Below are positions 48,317 through 56,990 of a DNA stretch of 64,000 nucleotides, one piece after another. This DNA is from [Mycobacterium] vasticus (lineage in GTDB: Bacteria; Actinomycetota; Actinomycetes; Mycobacteriales; Mycobacteriaceae). The notes below the pieces were generated by a model. It saw only the letters and a list, made by a program, of their open reading frames with translations, did not search any database and had not been told where the DNA came from. Location of the stretch: positions 807,418-871,417 of the forward strand of contig NZ_CP084028.1 in NCBI RefSeq assembly GCF_020181595.1. The letters are read 5' to 3'. Both the position numbers and the translations under genes were made by a program. Numbering within the stretch: the stretch's first letter is position 1; each line of letters opens with the position of its first letter.

Positions 48317-49489
48317 TCAGCTCACTCCTTGTGGGTCGGTGAAAAATGTCTTGCCGATGACGTCACGGGACAGCACCCGCAACATGACTTCGTCTGCACC
48401 CCCGCCGATCGACAGCAGCCGGGAGTCACGGAAAAAGCGGGATGTCCATGTTTCGGCCATATAGCCCATCCCTCCGTGGTACTGCAGACAAGTATCTGCC
48501 ACCCGGCGAATCAACTTGCCGGCCAGAAGTTTTGCGCTACTGGTGCGTCGCGTCACGTCGACGCCGGCGACGATCAGCTCGGCGCACGAGTGCGCGTAGC
48601 GTTTGACTGCGTCGACCTCGCAGGCCAGTTCGGCCAAGTTGTATTGGAGGTATTGGTTGTCGATGAGCTTGCCGCCGAACGCCGGGCGATCACTGAGATA
48701 GTCCACGGTGAGTTCGATGGCGGTCTCCATCTGGCCGACCGCCTGGTAGACCGCGCAGATCCGTTCGGTTTGGAACTGTTCCATCTGCTGCTGGAAGCCC
48801 CGTCCGATCTCGCCGATGGTGTTGGTGACCGGAACCCGGACCTGATCGAAAGTCAGTTCGGCTGTGTCGGAGCAGCAGTTGCCCAGCTTCTTCAGCGAAC
48901 GGCTCACGGTGAGCCCGGGGGTGTTCGTCGGTACGATCACCTGGCTCATTCCGCGGTACCCGCCCTCATCGGAGGTGCGCACCAGAAGGCACAGCCAGTC
49001 GCCCTGCACCCCGTTGGTGATGTAGGTCTTGGCGCCGCTGATGAGCCAGTCGCCGCCGTCGCGGACCGCCCTGGTCCGGATGCCGGCCACGTCGGAGCCG
49101 GCGTCGGGCTCGGTCACCGCAATGGAGCAGACCTGTTCGCCGCGCATCGCCGGTGCCAGGAATTCACGCTTGAGCGCATCGCTGCCGTGCGCGTGAAGCG
49201 AGGGAGTAGCCATGTTGGCCTGCACGTTGTAGGCCATGGGAATACCGTTGCCGGGTAGGCGTCCGAACTCCTCACAGGCGATCACGGTAAACCAGTGGTC
49301 GGCACCCTCGCCACCGTAGGCGGGATCATATTCCAGCCCCAGCAAGCCCAGCTTGGCGAATTCACCGAACAGCTGGTGAGCTGGAAAGCGGCCCTGCGCC
49401 TCCCATTCTTCGTAGTGCGGTTCGACGGTCTTGGCCAGCATCTCTCGGACACTGGTTCGGAACAGTTCGTGTTCGGCGGTGAACTGCAT
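48317..49489 (-). CDS. Acyl-CoA dehydrogenase, citronellyl-CoA dehydrogenase (AtuD)-like
   Basis: ACAD of 390 residues with MQFTAEHELFRTSVREML start, GLLGLEYDPAYGGEGADH near 50-67, CSIAVTEPDAGSDVAGIR near 125-142, and a C-terminal QYHGGMGYMAETW and GGGADEVMLRVL. These segments match the AtuD-like family as I know it. In Pseudomonas, AtuD oxidises citronellyl-CoA just before geranyl-CoA carboxylase, and here the gene lies beside a carboxylase and AtuA, which supports the same step. ATG 49489 is 1 nt after the AtuA stop. Confidence 0.85.
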   Translation of the reverse strand: MQFTAEHELFRTSVREMLAKTVEPHYEEWEAQGRFPAHQLFGEFAKLGLLGLEYDPAYGGEGADHWFTVIACEEFGRLPGNGIPMAYNVQANMATPSLHAHGSDALKREFLAPAMRGEQVCSIAVTEPDAGSDVAGIRTRAVRDGGDWLISGAKTYITNGVQGDWLCLLVRTSDEGGYRGMSQVIVPTNTPGLTVSRSLKKLGNCCSDTAELTFDQVRVPVTNTIGEIGRGFQQQMEQFQTERICAVYQAVGQMETAIELTVDYLSDRPAFGGKLIDNQYLQYNLAELACEVDAVKRYAHSCAELIVAGVDVTRRTSSAKLLAGKLIRRVADTCLQYHGGMGYMAETWTSRFFRDSRLLSIGGGADEVMLRVLSRDVIGKTFFTDPQGVS

Positions 49490-49490
49490 T

Positions 49491-51272
49491 TCAGGCCTCC
49501 GGTGTTGGTTGGGACAGTAGCGAGCCGGGTACCGCGGTGCGGACGGCGCGGAAGCGTTCGCCGAGACTCTTGGCTTGCGGGTCCTCGCGCAATGAGGCCG
49601 CCACCCCGTGGCCCAACAGGCCGGCAATGACGACGTTCACCGCGTTGAGGTTCGGCAGTGGGTAGACCCTGATGTCACGCCCGGTGAACTCTGGCAGTAG
49701 TGAGGCCAGTCGCCCCGGCTCGGTCAGATATGTAAGGAGCGGCAGGTAGCGCTCGTCGCGTACCCACAGGCCCAGGTTGGCGTTGCCGCCCTTGTCGCCG
49801 GAACGGGCACCGAGATACTCACCGATGGTGATCGGTGCCGGTTCGGTTGATGAAAACTCGTTGTCGGGCTTAGTATTTCGCGGTTGGTCGACGGCGAGTT
49901 CCGCGGTCGTAGGCGTCATGATCTGGAGTTGAGAACCATCGAGGGTGATGCGGGGATGCACGTGGCAAACGTCGATCAAGGTGGGCCAGCCAACCATGAA
50001 TTCAGCCGCCGGTCCCGGGGGAGTGGTCAGATATAGCCCCGGGTAGCTGCCCAACGCGGTCGCCACCGCCGCGGAGGAGAACTCTCTGCCCACCACCGCG
50101 GAGTCGGGATCGGACACCGACAGCCTCAGGTAGCTCTGATCGTCGGGCGCGACCGAGTCCAGGCCGGCTCCGATTACCTCGACGAGCGATTCCGCGAAGC
50201 GTTCTTGTCCGCCCGGGATCTGGGCCCATACCGCCCGCTGTGCCAATTCAGCTTTGGCGTGCCGCTCGGCGCCGGTGATCGCCAGCGTCATCGCATTGCG
50301 AAAACCGCCCGGATAGGTCAGTAGGGCTTTGGCGCATTCGGGGGCGGGTTCGCCGCAGGCCGCTGAGATCTGCACCCGATCGGTGCCGAGTTCCCGCAAC
50401 TGCACGGTGTCGAACCGGGCGACGACGTCGGGAACCGGATAGCGAGGTCCGCTGATTTCGTAGAGCAGTTGCGCCGTGACGGTGTCGACGGTGACGGCGC
50501 CTCCGGTTCCGATGACCTTGGTGATCACGCTGCTGCCGTCGACGGCGATTTCCGCGATGGGGAACCCGGGTTCGGTGAGATCGGGGATTTCGTCGAAGAA
50601 CGCGAAATTTCCACCGGTGACTTGGGTTCCACATTCAATGGCATGACCGGCGACGGTCGCCCCGGCCAGGGCGTCGAAGTTCTCGATATCCCAGTCATGC
50701 CACCATGCGGCCGCTCCTGAGACAACGGCGGCATCGGCGACTCGCCCGGTGATCACCACGTCGGCACCCGCGCGCAGACCCGCGGTGATCCCGTGGCCGC
50801 CCAGATAGGCGTTGGCCGCTACGACATCGGTGGCGTCACCTGCCCACACCTCGCCGGTATCCAAGTGCCGAAAACATTCGCCCGCCGTGCGCAGTTCGTC
50901 AAGTCGACCGAGCAGATCGTCACCGTCGACCACCGCGACCGAGATCGCGATCCCGAGGTCGTCGGCGATACTGCGCACCTTCGCCGCGCACCCGTGTGGG
51001 TCGACGCCTCCGGCATTGGAGACCACCTTGATGCCGCGCTGGTGACACAGCCCAAGCACCTGCTGCATCTGGGTGATGAAAGTCGTGGCGTAGCCGGCTC
51101 GACCACGCATTCGGCTTTTGGCCAGGATGGACATGGTCAGTTCCGCCAGCCAGTCCCCGGTGAGCACATCGATCGGTTCGGGGCTACGCAGGATTTGCAC
51201 CGGCGCGTCGAGCCGATCGCCGTAGAAACCCGAGCAGTTGGCGATCCGGATCGGCCGAGTGTGTGCTGTCAT
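49491..51272 (-). CDS. atuA: AtuA family protein (acyclic terpene utilisation, DUF1446-type)
   Basis: A 593-residue cytosolic protein. N-terminal IRIANCSGFYGDRLDAP and DVLTGDWLAELTMSIL, then KVVSNAGGVDPHGCA, the conserved start of the AtuA domain (about 1-450). The final ~110 residues (GARSGDKGGNANLGLWV onward) are the AtuA C-terminal domain, so both parts usually found as one or two genes are fused here. AtuA is required for geraniol/citronellol use in Pseudomonas; its reaction is unclear. Start ATG 51272 overlaps the carboxylase alpha stop, and its stop is 1 nt before the AtuD-like gene. Confidence 0.88.
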   Translation of the reverse strand: MTAHTRPIRIANCSGFYGDRLDAPVQILRSPEPIDVLTGDWLAELTMSILAKSRMRGRAGYATTFITQMQQVLGLCHQRGIKVVSNAGGVDPHGCAAKVRSIADDLGIAISVAVVDGDDLLGRLDELRTAGECFRHLDTGEVWAGDATDVVAANAYLGGHGITAGLRAGADVVITGRVADAAVVSGAAAWWHDWDIENFDALAGATVAGHAIECGTQVTGGNFAFFDEIPDLTEPGFPIAEIAVDGSSVITKVIGTGGAVTVDTVTAQLLYEISGPRYPVPDVVARFDTVQLRELGTDRVQISAACGEPAPECAKALLTYPGGFRNAMTLAITGAERHAKAELAQRAVWAQIPGGQERFAESLVEVIGAGLDSVAPDDQSYLRLSVSDPDSAVVGREFSSAAVATALGSYPGLYLTTPPGPAAEFMVGWPTLIDVCHVHPRITLDGSQLQIMTPTTAELAVDQPRNTKPDNEFSSTEPAPITIGEYLGARSGDKGGNANLGLWVRDERYLPLLTYLTEPGRLASLLPEFTGRDIRVYPLPNLNAVNVVIAGLLGHGVAASLREDPQAKSLGERFRAVRTAVPGSLLSQPTPEA

Positions 51273-53239
51273 TCCTGATCATCCAGTTCGACCAGTACGG
51301 TTCCCGCGGGAACCGACTCGCCAACGTGCACCAGGACACGGGACACCACCGCGTCCGATGAAGCACGGATGACATGTTCCATCTTCATGGCTTCCACCAC
51401 GACGAGCCGATCACCTGCTGACACCCGCTGTCCGGTCTCGACGTGTACCGATTGCACCGTGCCGGGCATCGGAGATGTCGGGCCGCCCACGATGCTGTCG
51501 ATATTGCGTTCGACGAAGCGTGGCATCACGGTAAAGCCGACCTGACCGTGAATATCGTTGACCCAGACCCGAACGCCCGGATCGTGCCCGAGCAACCCCT
51601 CGGCGCTGACCCGCAGCACCCGGCTGATGCCGTCGACTTCGACTCGCCAGCGATCATCGCCATGGGCAAGACAGCGAACCGCGAACTCAGTCCCGTCGAC
51701 GCGGAACAGGCGGAAGGCCTCACCGTTTCTGGGCGGCTGGTAGTCCAGTTGGTGTTCGGTGCCGTGGTCATCCAACAAGGTCCACTGGACAGCGGGGCGG
51801 GGAGTGTTCGACCACGCCGCGGGCAGCGGTAGCAGCGGTGTGTCGGTGCTGAGGGCGCATGCAACGACGGCCGCCGCAGCATGTGCCGAAAGCGGCTCGG
51901 CTGCAAGCAGATCCGCGCGCTGTTCAAGCCAGTTGACCGTTACGTCACCGTGCCGGTAATCCGCATCGGACAGGATTCGTCGTAAGACGGCTACGTTGGT
52001 GTCCGGACCGTGCAGGACCAACCGCGCCAGTGCGCCGTCGAGCGTGGTGATCGCGTGATCCCGCGTCTCGCCCGGTGCGATCACCTTGGTGATCATCGAG
52101 TCATAGAAGGGGCTGATCGTGACACCGGAGGCGATCCCGTCCTCATAACGCACACCATCGTCGTCCGGATGCCAATACCGTTGTATCGCACCGGTGCTGG
52201 GCAGCCAGCCGGTGTACGGGTTCTCGGCGCAGACTCGCGCCTGAATGGCATGGCCGGTGAAGGTGATCTCGGTCTGCGTGAAAGGCAGCTGAGCTCCACG
52301 GGCCACATCCAGCTGCAGCCCTACTATGTCGATGCTGGTGACCTGCTCGGTGACGGTGTGCTCAACCTGCAGTCGGGTATTCATCTCCAGGAAGAAGAAC
52401 TCGTCGCCTTGGACCAAGAACTCGCAGGTCCCCGCGCCGACATAACCGATGTCTTCGGCCAGCCGCACGGCTGCGGCCGCCATAGCGGAACGCAGCGCCG
52501 CATCCACTGATACGGCTGGGCACTCCTCAAGCAGCTTTTGGTGGCGGCGCTGCACCGAGCATTCGCGATCGCCGAGGTGTACGACGTTGCCGTGGGTGTC
52601 ACCGAACACCTGGATCTCGATGTGACGCGGTCCGGCGAGAAACCGCTCGAGGAATACCGTGTCATCGCCGAAGTAGGCCTGCGCCTCGCGTTGCGCCGCG
52701 GCGACCGCGGCGGGTAGGTCGTCGGCGGATTCGACGAGGCGGATACCGCGCCCGCCGCCGCCGGCGCTGGCCTTTACCAGCAGCGGATACCCTACGCGGC
52801 CACCCAGCTCGCCCAGATCGGTGGCGGTGTCGTCGACCACCGCATCGGGCAGCACCGGTACCGAAGCCTTGCGGGCGAGCTCCTTGGCGCGCACCTTCGA
52901 GCCCATCGCTGCGATGCACTCCGCCGGCGGACCGACGAACACCAGGCCAGCCGCGGCAACCTGCTCGGCGAACTGGGCGCTCTCGGCCAGGAACCCGTAG
53001 CCGGGATGGACAGCGTCGCACCCGGTTCGTTGCGCAGCGGCCAGTACTGCCGAGACGTTCAAGTAGGTGTCGGTGGCCGATATGCCCGGCAACGCAACCG
53101 CTTCGTCGACATCGTCGAGGTAGGGCAGCGCAAAGTCGGGATCGGAGTACAGCCCCACAGTGCCGATTCCTCGGCTGCGGGCGGCACGGGCGACCCTGCT
53201 GGCGACTTCACCGCGATTGGCGATCAACAAACGATGCAC
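51269..53239 (-). CDS. Acyl-CoA carboxylase alpha subunit (biotin carboxylase + BCCP)
   Basis: A 656-residue protein: biotin carboxylase (about 1-445; LLIANRGEVA, ATP-grasp loop KASAGGGGRGIR, EMNTRLQVEH), a linker domain, and a C-terminal biotinyl domain with VEAMKMEH, the biotinylated lysine being Lys619. It carboxylates biotin with ATP and bicarbonate for transfer by the beta subunit at 53247. Overall type of AtuF/LiuD (geranyl-CoA or methylcrotonyl-CoA carboxylase) or AccA3-like. GTG 53239 is preferred, 7 nt after the beta stop with AGGAG upstream; GTG 53263 is an alternative. Confidence 0.92.
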   Translation of the reverse strand: MHRLLIANRGEVASRVARAARSRGIGTVGLYSDPDFALPYLDDVDEAVALPGISATDTYLNVSAVLAAAQRTGCDAVHPGYGFLAESAQFAEQVAAAGLVFVGPPAECIAAMGSKVRAKELARKASVPVLPDAVVDDTATDLGELGGRVGYPLLVKASAGGGGRGIRLVESADDLPAAVAAAQREAQAYFGDDTVFLERFLAGPRHIEIQVFGDTHGNVVHLGDRECSVQRRHQKLLEECPAVSVDAALRSAMAAAAVRLAEDIGYVGAGTCEFLVQGDEFFFLEMNTRLQVEHTVTEQVTSIDIVGLQLDVARGAQLPFTQTEITFTGHAIQARVCAENPYTGWLPSTGAIQRYWHPDDDGVRYEDGIASGVTISPFYDSMITKVIAPGETRDHAITTLDGALARLVLHGPDTNVAVLRRILSDADYRHGDVTVNWLEQRADLLAAEPLSAHAAAAVVACALSTDTPLLPLPAAWSNTPRPAVQWTLLDDHGTEHQLDYQPPRNGEAFRLFRVDGTEFAVRCLAHGDDRWRVEVDGISRVLRVSAEGLLGHDPGVRVWVNDIHGQVGFTVMPRFVERNIDSIVGGPTSPMPGTVQSVHVETGQRVSAGDRLVVVEAMKMEHVIRASSDAVVSRVLVHVGESVPAGTVLVELDDQE

Positions 53240-53246
53240 GATGCTC

Positions 53247-54839
53247 CTAGAACCGGAAGACACCGAAGCCCGCCGCCGATTGGCGTGCTGCGGCGTGGGC
53301 GTCGCGTGAGATGGCGAAGGCCACGGTGAGTGCGGCGCGGCTGTCCCGGGGGTCGATTACCCCGTCGTCCCAACCACGTCCGGTGGCATACATGGCCGTG
53401 GACTCCGCCTCGATGCGGGCTTCATCTTCGGCGCGCTGGGCTTCGTCGGCGGATTCGTCGAATTCGAGGTTCTTCGACTCTGCGGAACGTCGTCGCACGA
53501 TCGACATCACACCGGCCAGTTGCCGGCCGCCCATAACCGCAATGCGGTGTGTGGGCCACGTCAGCACCAGCCGAGGTCGGTACGCGCGTCCGGCCATTGC
53601 GTAATTTCCGGCCCCGTAGCTGACTCCGACCATCAGTGTCACGTGTGCGACACGTGAGTTGGCGACGGCATTGATCAGTTTGGCGCCGTCCTTGATGATG
53701 CCACCTCGCTCGGCAGCGGTACCGACCATGAAGCCGGTTATGTTCTGGATGAACAGAATCGGCGTCGCGAGCTGATTGCACAACTCGATAAAATGCGCAC
53801 CCTTCTGCGATTCGGGAGAGAACAAGATCCCGTTGTTGGCAAGGATGCCGATCGGCATACCGTTCAGGTGCGCCCATCCCGTGACCAAGTTCGGTCCGTA
53901 GAGGGGTTTGAACTCGTCGAATGACGAGCCGTCCACGATGCGGGCGATGACCTCGCGAATGTCGAAGGGAGTCTTGGGGTCTTCCGGTACGACGCCCAGC
54001 AGTTCGTCGGGGTCGTAGAGCGGGGCGGGTCCTCCGGGCACCGACGGCGGGGCGCCGAACCTGGACACCACCGCGCGCGCCTGCCGAATCGCGTCGGCTT
54101 CATCGGCGGCGAGGTAGTCGGCCAAACCTGACACCCGTGCGTGCATGTCGGCGCCGCCGAGCTCCTGTTCGGTGACGTCCTCGTCGATCGCCATCTTGAC
54201 AAGCGGCGGGCCGCCGAGAAACGCATATCCGCGATCCTTGACGAAAATCGTGTAGTCACTCATGCCCGGCAGATATGCGCCGCCGGCGGTTGATGAGCCG
54301 AACACCACTGACACTGTGGGGATTCCGGCTGCCGACAACTCGGTGAGTCGACGGAACTGCTCGCCCCCGGGCACGAAGATATCCGCCTGCTTATCCAGAT
54401 CCGCCCCGCCGGACTCGACCAACGTCACTACCGGAAGTCGATTCGTCTCGGCGATGTCCATCGCCCGCAGCGTTTTGGTGATCGATGTCGGGGAAAGCGA
54501 TCCGCCGCGGATGGTCGGATCGTTGCCGATCACGACGACCGCACGCCCGCAGATCTCGACGATGGCGGTGACCAGGCCGCCCCCCAACGGATCGGTGGTG
54601 CCCCATCCGGCGAGCGGTGACAACTCGAGCGTGAAGCCATGGCGGTCGCCCAACAGCGCCAGCCGTTCGCGGACCGGTAGTTTCCCACGGTCGCGGTGGC
54701 GTTGCACCGAGGCCGGTGAACCGCCTTGTACCACTTGATCATGGAGGCCTTGCACATCTGCAAGCAACGCCTGCATGCGTTGGCGGCCCCGTTGATAGGG
54801 CTCGCTGGACGGAATGACCTCCGTGGCCAGGACCGGCAC
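53247..54839 (-). CDS. Acyl-CoA carboxylase beta subunit (carboxyltransferase), AtuC/LiuB-like
   Basis: Carboxyltransferase of 530 residues with the N- and C-terminal crotonase-like halves. RHRDRGKLPVRERLALL near 51, GGSLSPTSITK near 117, GSSTAGGAYLPGMSDY near 180, and NITGFMVGTAAERGGIIKDGAK near 360, the pattern of methylcrotonyl/geranyl-CoA carboxylase beta subunits. It transfers CO2 from biotin to the gamma carbon of a beta-methyl enoyl-CoA. Start GTG 54839 after GGAGG; the in-frame codons upstream lie in the promoter with operator B. First gene of the eight-gene atu-like operon. Confidence 0.91.
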   Translation of the reverse strand: MPVLATEVIPSSEPYQRGRQRMQALLADVQGLHDQVVQGGSPASVQRHRDRGKLPVRERLALLGDRHGFTLELSPLAGWGTTDPLGGGLVTAIVEICGRAVVVIGNDPTIRGGSLSPTSITKTLRAMDIAETNRLPVVTLVESGGADLDKQADIFVPGGEQFRRLTELSAAGIPTVSVVFGSSTAGGAYLPGMSDYTIFVKDRGYAFLGGPPLVKMAIDEDVTEQELGGADMHARVSGLADYLAADEADAIRQARAVVSRFGAPPSVPGGPAPLYDPDELLGVVPEDPKTPFDIREVIARIVDGSSFDEFKPLYGPNLVTGWAHLNGMPIGILANNGILFSPESQKGAHFIELCNQLATPILFIQNITGFMVGTAAERGGIIKDGAKLINAVANSRVAHVTLMVGVSYGAGNYAMAGRAYRPRLVLTWPTHRIAVMGGRQLAGVMSIVRRRSAESKNLEFDESADEAQRAEDEARIEAESTAMYATGRGWDDGVIDPRDSRAALTVAFAISRDAHAAARQSAAGFGVFRF

Positions 54840-54854
54840 TGCACCTCCAAAATC

Positions 54855-54870
54855 GCTAACCTGGTTATAT
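54855..54870. promoter_or_regulatory. Operator B, site 1 (carboxylase operon promoter)
   Basis: GCTAACCTGGTTATAT with the perfect 11-bp palindrome TAACCTGGTTA (54857-54867). On the minus strand it overlaps TATAT/TATAAC, a plausible -10, 16-31 nt before the GTG at 54839. Confidence 0.8.
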
Positions 54871-54914
54871 AAAACTTGATGCCTGTTTGGCAAGTGGTGG
54901 GTTCGAATGCGGCC

Positions 54915-55754
54915 TCAGGGCAAGAGTGCGAAGGCCCGCGCCGCGTTATCGCTGAGGAAGAGCTGGGCGACTTCCGGTGCGAGTTCAAGTTCCGCCAGTC
55001 CATCGAGGGCCGCCTCGAATGTCAGAATCGGCCAGTCGCTGGCCCAGATGCACTTGCGGCGGCCGTAGGTGCGCAGGAAGTGCGTGAAGTGCGGCGGATA
55101 GTACTTCGGTAGATGGGCGCTGGTGTCGATCCAGACGTTCGGGTGTTTGGCGGCGACCGCGATCATCTCCTCGGTCCACGGCCAGCCGATGTGTCCGGCG
55201 ACGATGCGCAATTCCGGAAAGTCGATGGCTATCCGGTCGATGTGCCCGGGCCGACCGGTCTCGGAGGTGTAGGTCGACGGACCGGTGCCGCCGACCTGGA
55301 CCTGCAGTGTGATGTCGAGGTCAGCGCAGGCGGCATACAACGGATACCACTGCGGTTCGGTCGGTACCTTGTCGAGGATGAACGGCTCGAGTTTGAGTCC
55401 TTTGAACCCGAAGTCGCTTACCAGCCTGCGCAGTTCGTGTACGGCTGGCATCACCCCGTCTACCGACCAGGGGTTGACGCTGGCGACACCGATAAGCCGG
55501 TCGGGGTAACGGCGAACGGCGTCGACCACGTCCTCGTTCGGTATCAGCGGTCCTGCCGAGCAGATGGCCTTGACGATCCCATTGGCGTCCATCTCGTCGA
55601 TCAGCGCCTCCAGGGGAAGCCCGGTTCGCAGTCTGGCACCGTGCGCCATGCGGTCGGCCAGTGTGAAATTACGCTCGGGCATTTTGGCCACCGTGCTCGG
55701 CAGCCATGGCTGCACCCACGCGTCGATCACGGGGATCCCGTGCGATCTACTCAT
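54915..55754 (-). CDS. Amidohydrolase-2 family protein
   Basis: A 279-residue TIM-barrel protein of the amidohydrolase_2 type. The N-terminal metal site normally DxHxH reads DAWVQP, so both histidines are missing. Later landmarks are retained: LQVQVGG near 153, VAGHIGWPW near 187 and ASDWPIL near 240. It may be a decarboxylase/hydrolase with altered metal binding or inactive. Start ATG 55754, 3 nt after the ACAD stop. Shorter than its relative at 13052. A separate promoter with operator B follows it. Confidence 0.8.
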   Translation of the reverse strand: MSRSHGIPVIDAWVQPWLPSTVAKMPERNFTLADRMAHGARLRTGLPLEALIDEMDANGIVKAICSAGPLIPNEDVVDAVRRYPDRLIGVASVNPWSVDGVMPAVHELRRLVSDFGFKGLKLEPFILDKVPTEPQWYPLYAACADLDITLQVQVGGTGPSTYTSETGRPGHIDRIAIDFPELRIVAGHIGWPWTEEMIAVAAKHPNVWIDTSAHLPKYYPPHFTHFLRTYGRRKCIWASDWPILTFEAALDGLAELELAPEVAQLFLSDNAARAFALLP

Positions 55755-55757
55755 GTT

Positions 55758-56903
55758 TCAGCCCTTCGGCAGGCCGAGCACTCGCTCGGCGATCATCGTC
55801 TTGACAATCTCGTCGGTGCCGCCGGCGATATGGAATGCGGGTGCGGACAGCAGCACCAGCCGCCAATCGTCGAGGCCGCTGTCGCGCCTGGAGAGTTGGG
55901 CGCCCAAGCGGTCGGCGACTGCGTCGGCAAGAGTGCTGACCACCGCACCGGTCGCAAGTTTGGCCAGCGCCGCTTCGGGCCCGGGTGGCACGCCGGCCAG
56001 CAGGCGTCGATGCATATTGGCTTCGAACGCGGCCAGCGAACGCTGGTCGATCACGGCGTCGACGAACTTTTCCCGTGTGCCGCCTTCCCTCCACCCCAGT
56101 GTGCTGGCTTGGCGCACCAGTCGCCCCAGCGACCGGCCGAAACTGGAGAAACGTTCGAAACCCAGGGTCGTCATCGCCACAGACCACCCGCTGCCGACCT
56201 CGCCGAGCGTCGCATCGGCCGGCAATTCGACGTCATCGAAGAAAACTTCCGAGAACGAGGCTCCGCCCGTCATCTGCCGCAGTGGCCGGACGTCGATTCC
56301 TGGGCTGGACATGTCCACCACGAAGGCGGTGAGGCCGCGGTGTCGCGTCTCCGAGGGATCGGTACGGGCCAGCAGGTAGCCGTATCGTGCGTGCCGCGCT
56401 TCCGATGTCCATACTTTCTGACCGTTCACCCGCCAGCCGTCGGCCGTCTTGGTCGCCCGAGTGGAGACCCCGGCCAGGTCACTTCCGGCCCCCGGTTCGC
56501 TGAACAGCTGGCACCAGACCTCTTCGCCGCGCAGTATGGCTGCGCAGTGCTGCTTCTGGTCTGGCGTCCCGAACGCGAGCAGGGTCGGCCCGACCATCTC
56601 CAGGGTGACACCGAACAGTCCGCGTGGAAGTTCGTACTCTGACTCCAGGTCGGCCCATGCCAGCGCGTATGCCGAAGGTAGGTCGCGTCCGCCGACCTCG
56701 TGGGGCCAGGTCAGCCCGGCGAAGCCGTGGTCGTAGAGCAGGCGTTGCCATGCCATACAGCGGTCCCGCCAGGCCTCCGGGTCGGCAATGAGGCGGAATT
56801 GGGCGAACATCGTGTCCGGGAAACCATCAGGCTTGTACTCGGCATGAGCGTCGAGGAAGTCCTTGGCGTCCTTCACGAATGTGTCGATCGGAGTTTGGGG
56901 CAT
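55758..56903 (-). CDS. Acyl-CoA dehydrogenase (catalytic-type)
   Basis: ACAD of about 381 residues with QLFSEPGAGSDLAGVS near 128-143, NGQKVWTSEARHARYGY, and terminal GGTDEIVKTMIAERVLGLPKG. ATG 56903 has AGAGAG upstream and is preferred; a GTG at 56933 would add 10 residues and could serve a leaderless message. Divergent from the PPDK-like gene under operator B site 2. The smaller ACAD at 59503 lacks SEPxAGSD and may be its heteromeric partner even though it is on the other strand (inference). Confidence 0.88.
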   Translation of the reverse strand: MPQTPIDTFVKDAKDFLDAHAEYKPDGFPDTMFAQFRLIADPEAWRDRCMAWQRLLYDHGFAGLTWPHEVGGRDLPSAYALAWADLESEYELPRGLFGVTLEMVGPTLLAFGTPDQKQHCAAILRGEEVWCQLFSEPGAGSDLAGVSTRATKTADGWRVNGQKVWTSEARHARYGYLLARTDPSETRHRGLTAFVVDMSSPGIDVRPLRQMTGGASFSEVFFDDVELPADATLGEVGSGWSVAMTTLGFERFSSFGRSLGRLVRQASTLGWREGGTREKFVDAVIDQRSLAAFEANMHRRLLAGVPPGPEAALAKLATGAVVSTLADAVADRLGAQLSRRDSGLDDWRLVLLSAPAFHIAGGTDEIVKTMIAERVLGLPKG

Positions 56904-56939
56904 CACGCTCTCTACTGTCCGCGGAGTTGGCACCTAATT

Positions 56940-56955
56940 GCTAACCTGGTTATAT
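56940..56955. promoter_or_regulatory. Operator B, site 2 (ACAD/PPDK divergent promoter)
   Basis: GCTAACCTGGTTATAT, identical to site 1 over 16 bases. It lies between the starts at 56903 (minus) and 56991 (plus) and can control both arms of the module. Confidence 0.82.
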
Positions 56956-56990
56956 GATACTTATATCACGATACCTGTGAGGAGTCTTGC

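Noticed and set aside
47446..49489. Possible frameshift between the crotonase and AtuD-like genes
   Set aside because: Both proteins have proper N- and C-termini; the 1-nt gap is ordinary operon packing.
55758..56187. Small minus-strand frames overlapping the ACAD gene at 55758
   Set aside because: Out-of-frame shadows with no motif; the ACAD reading frame is continuous and complete.
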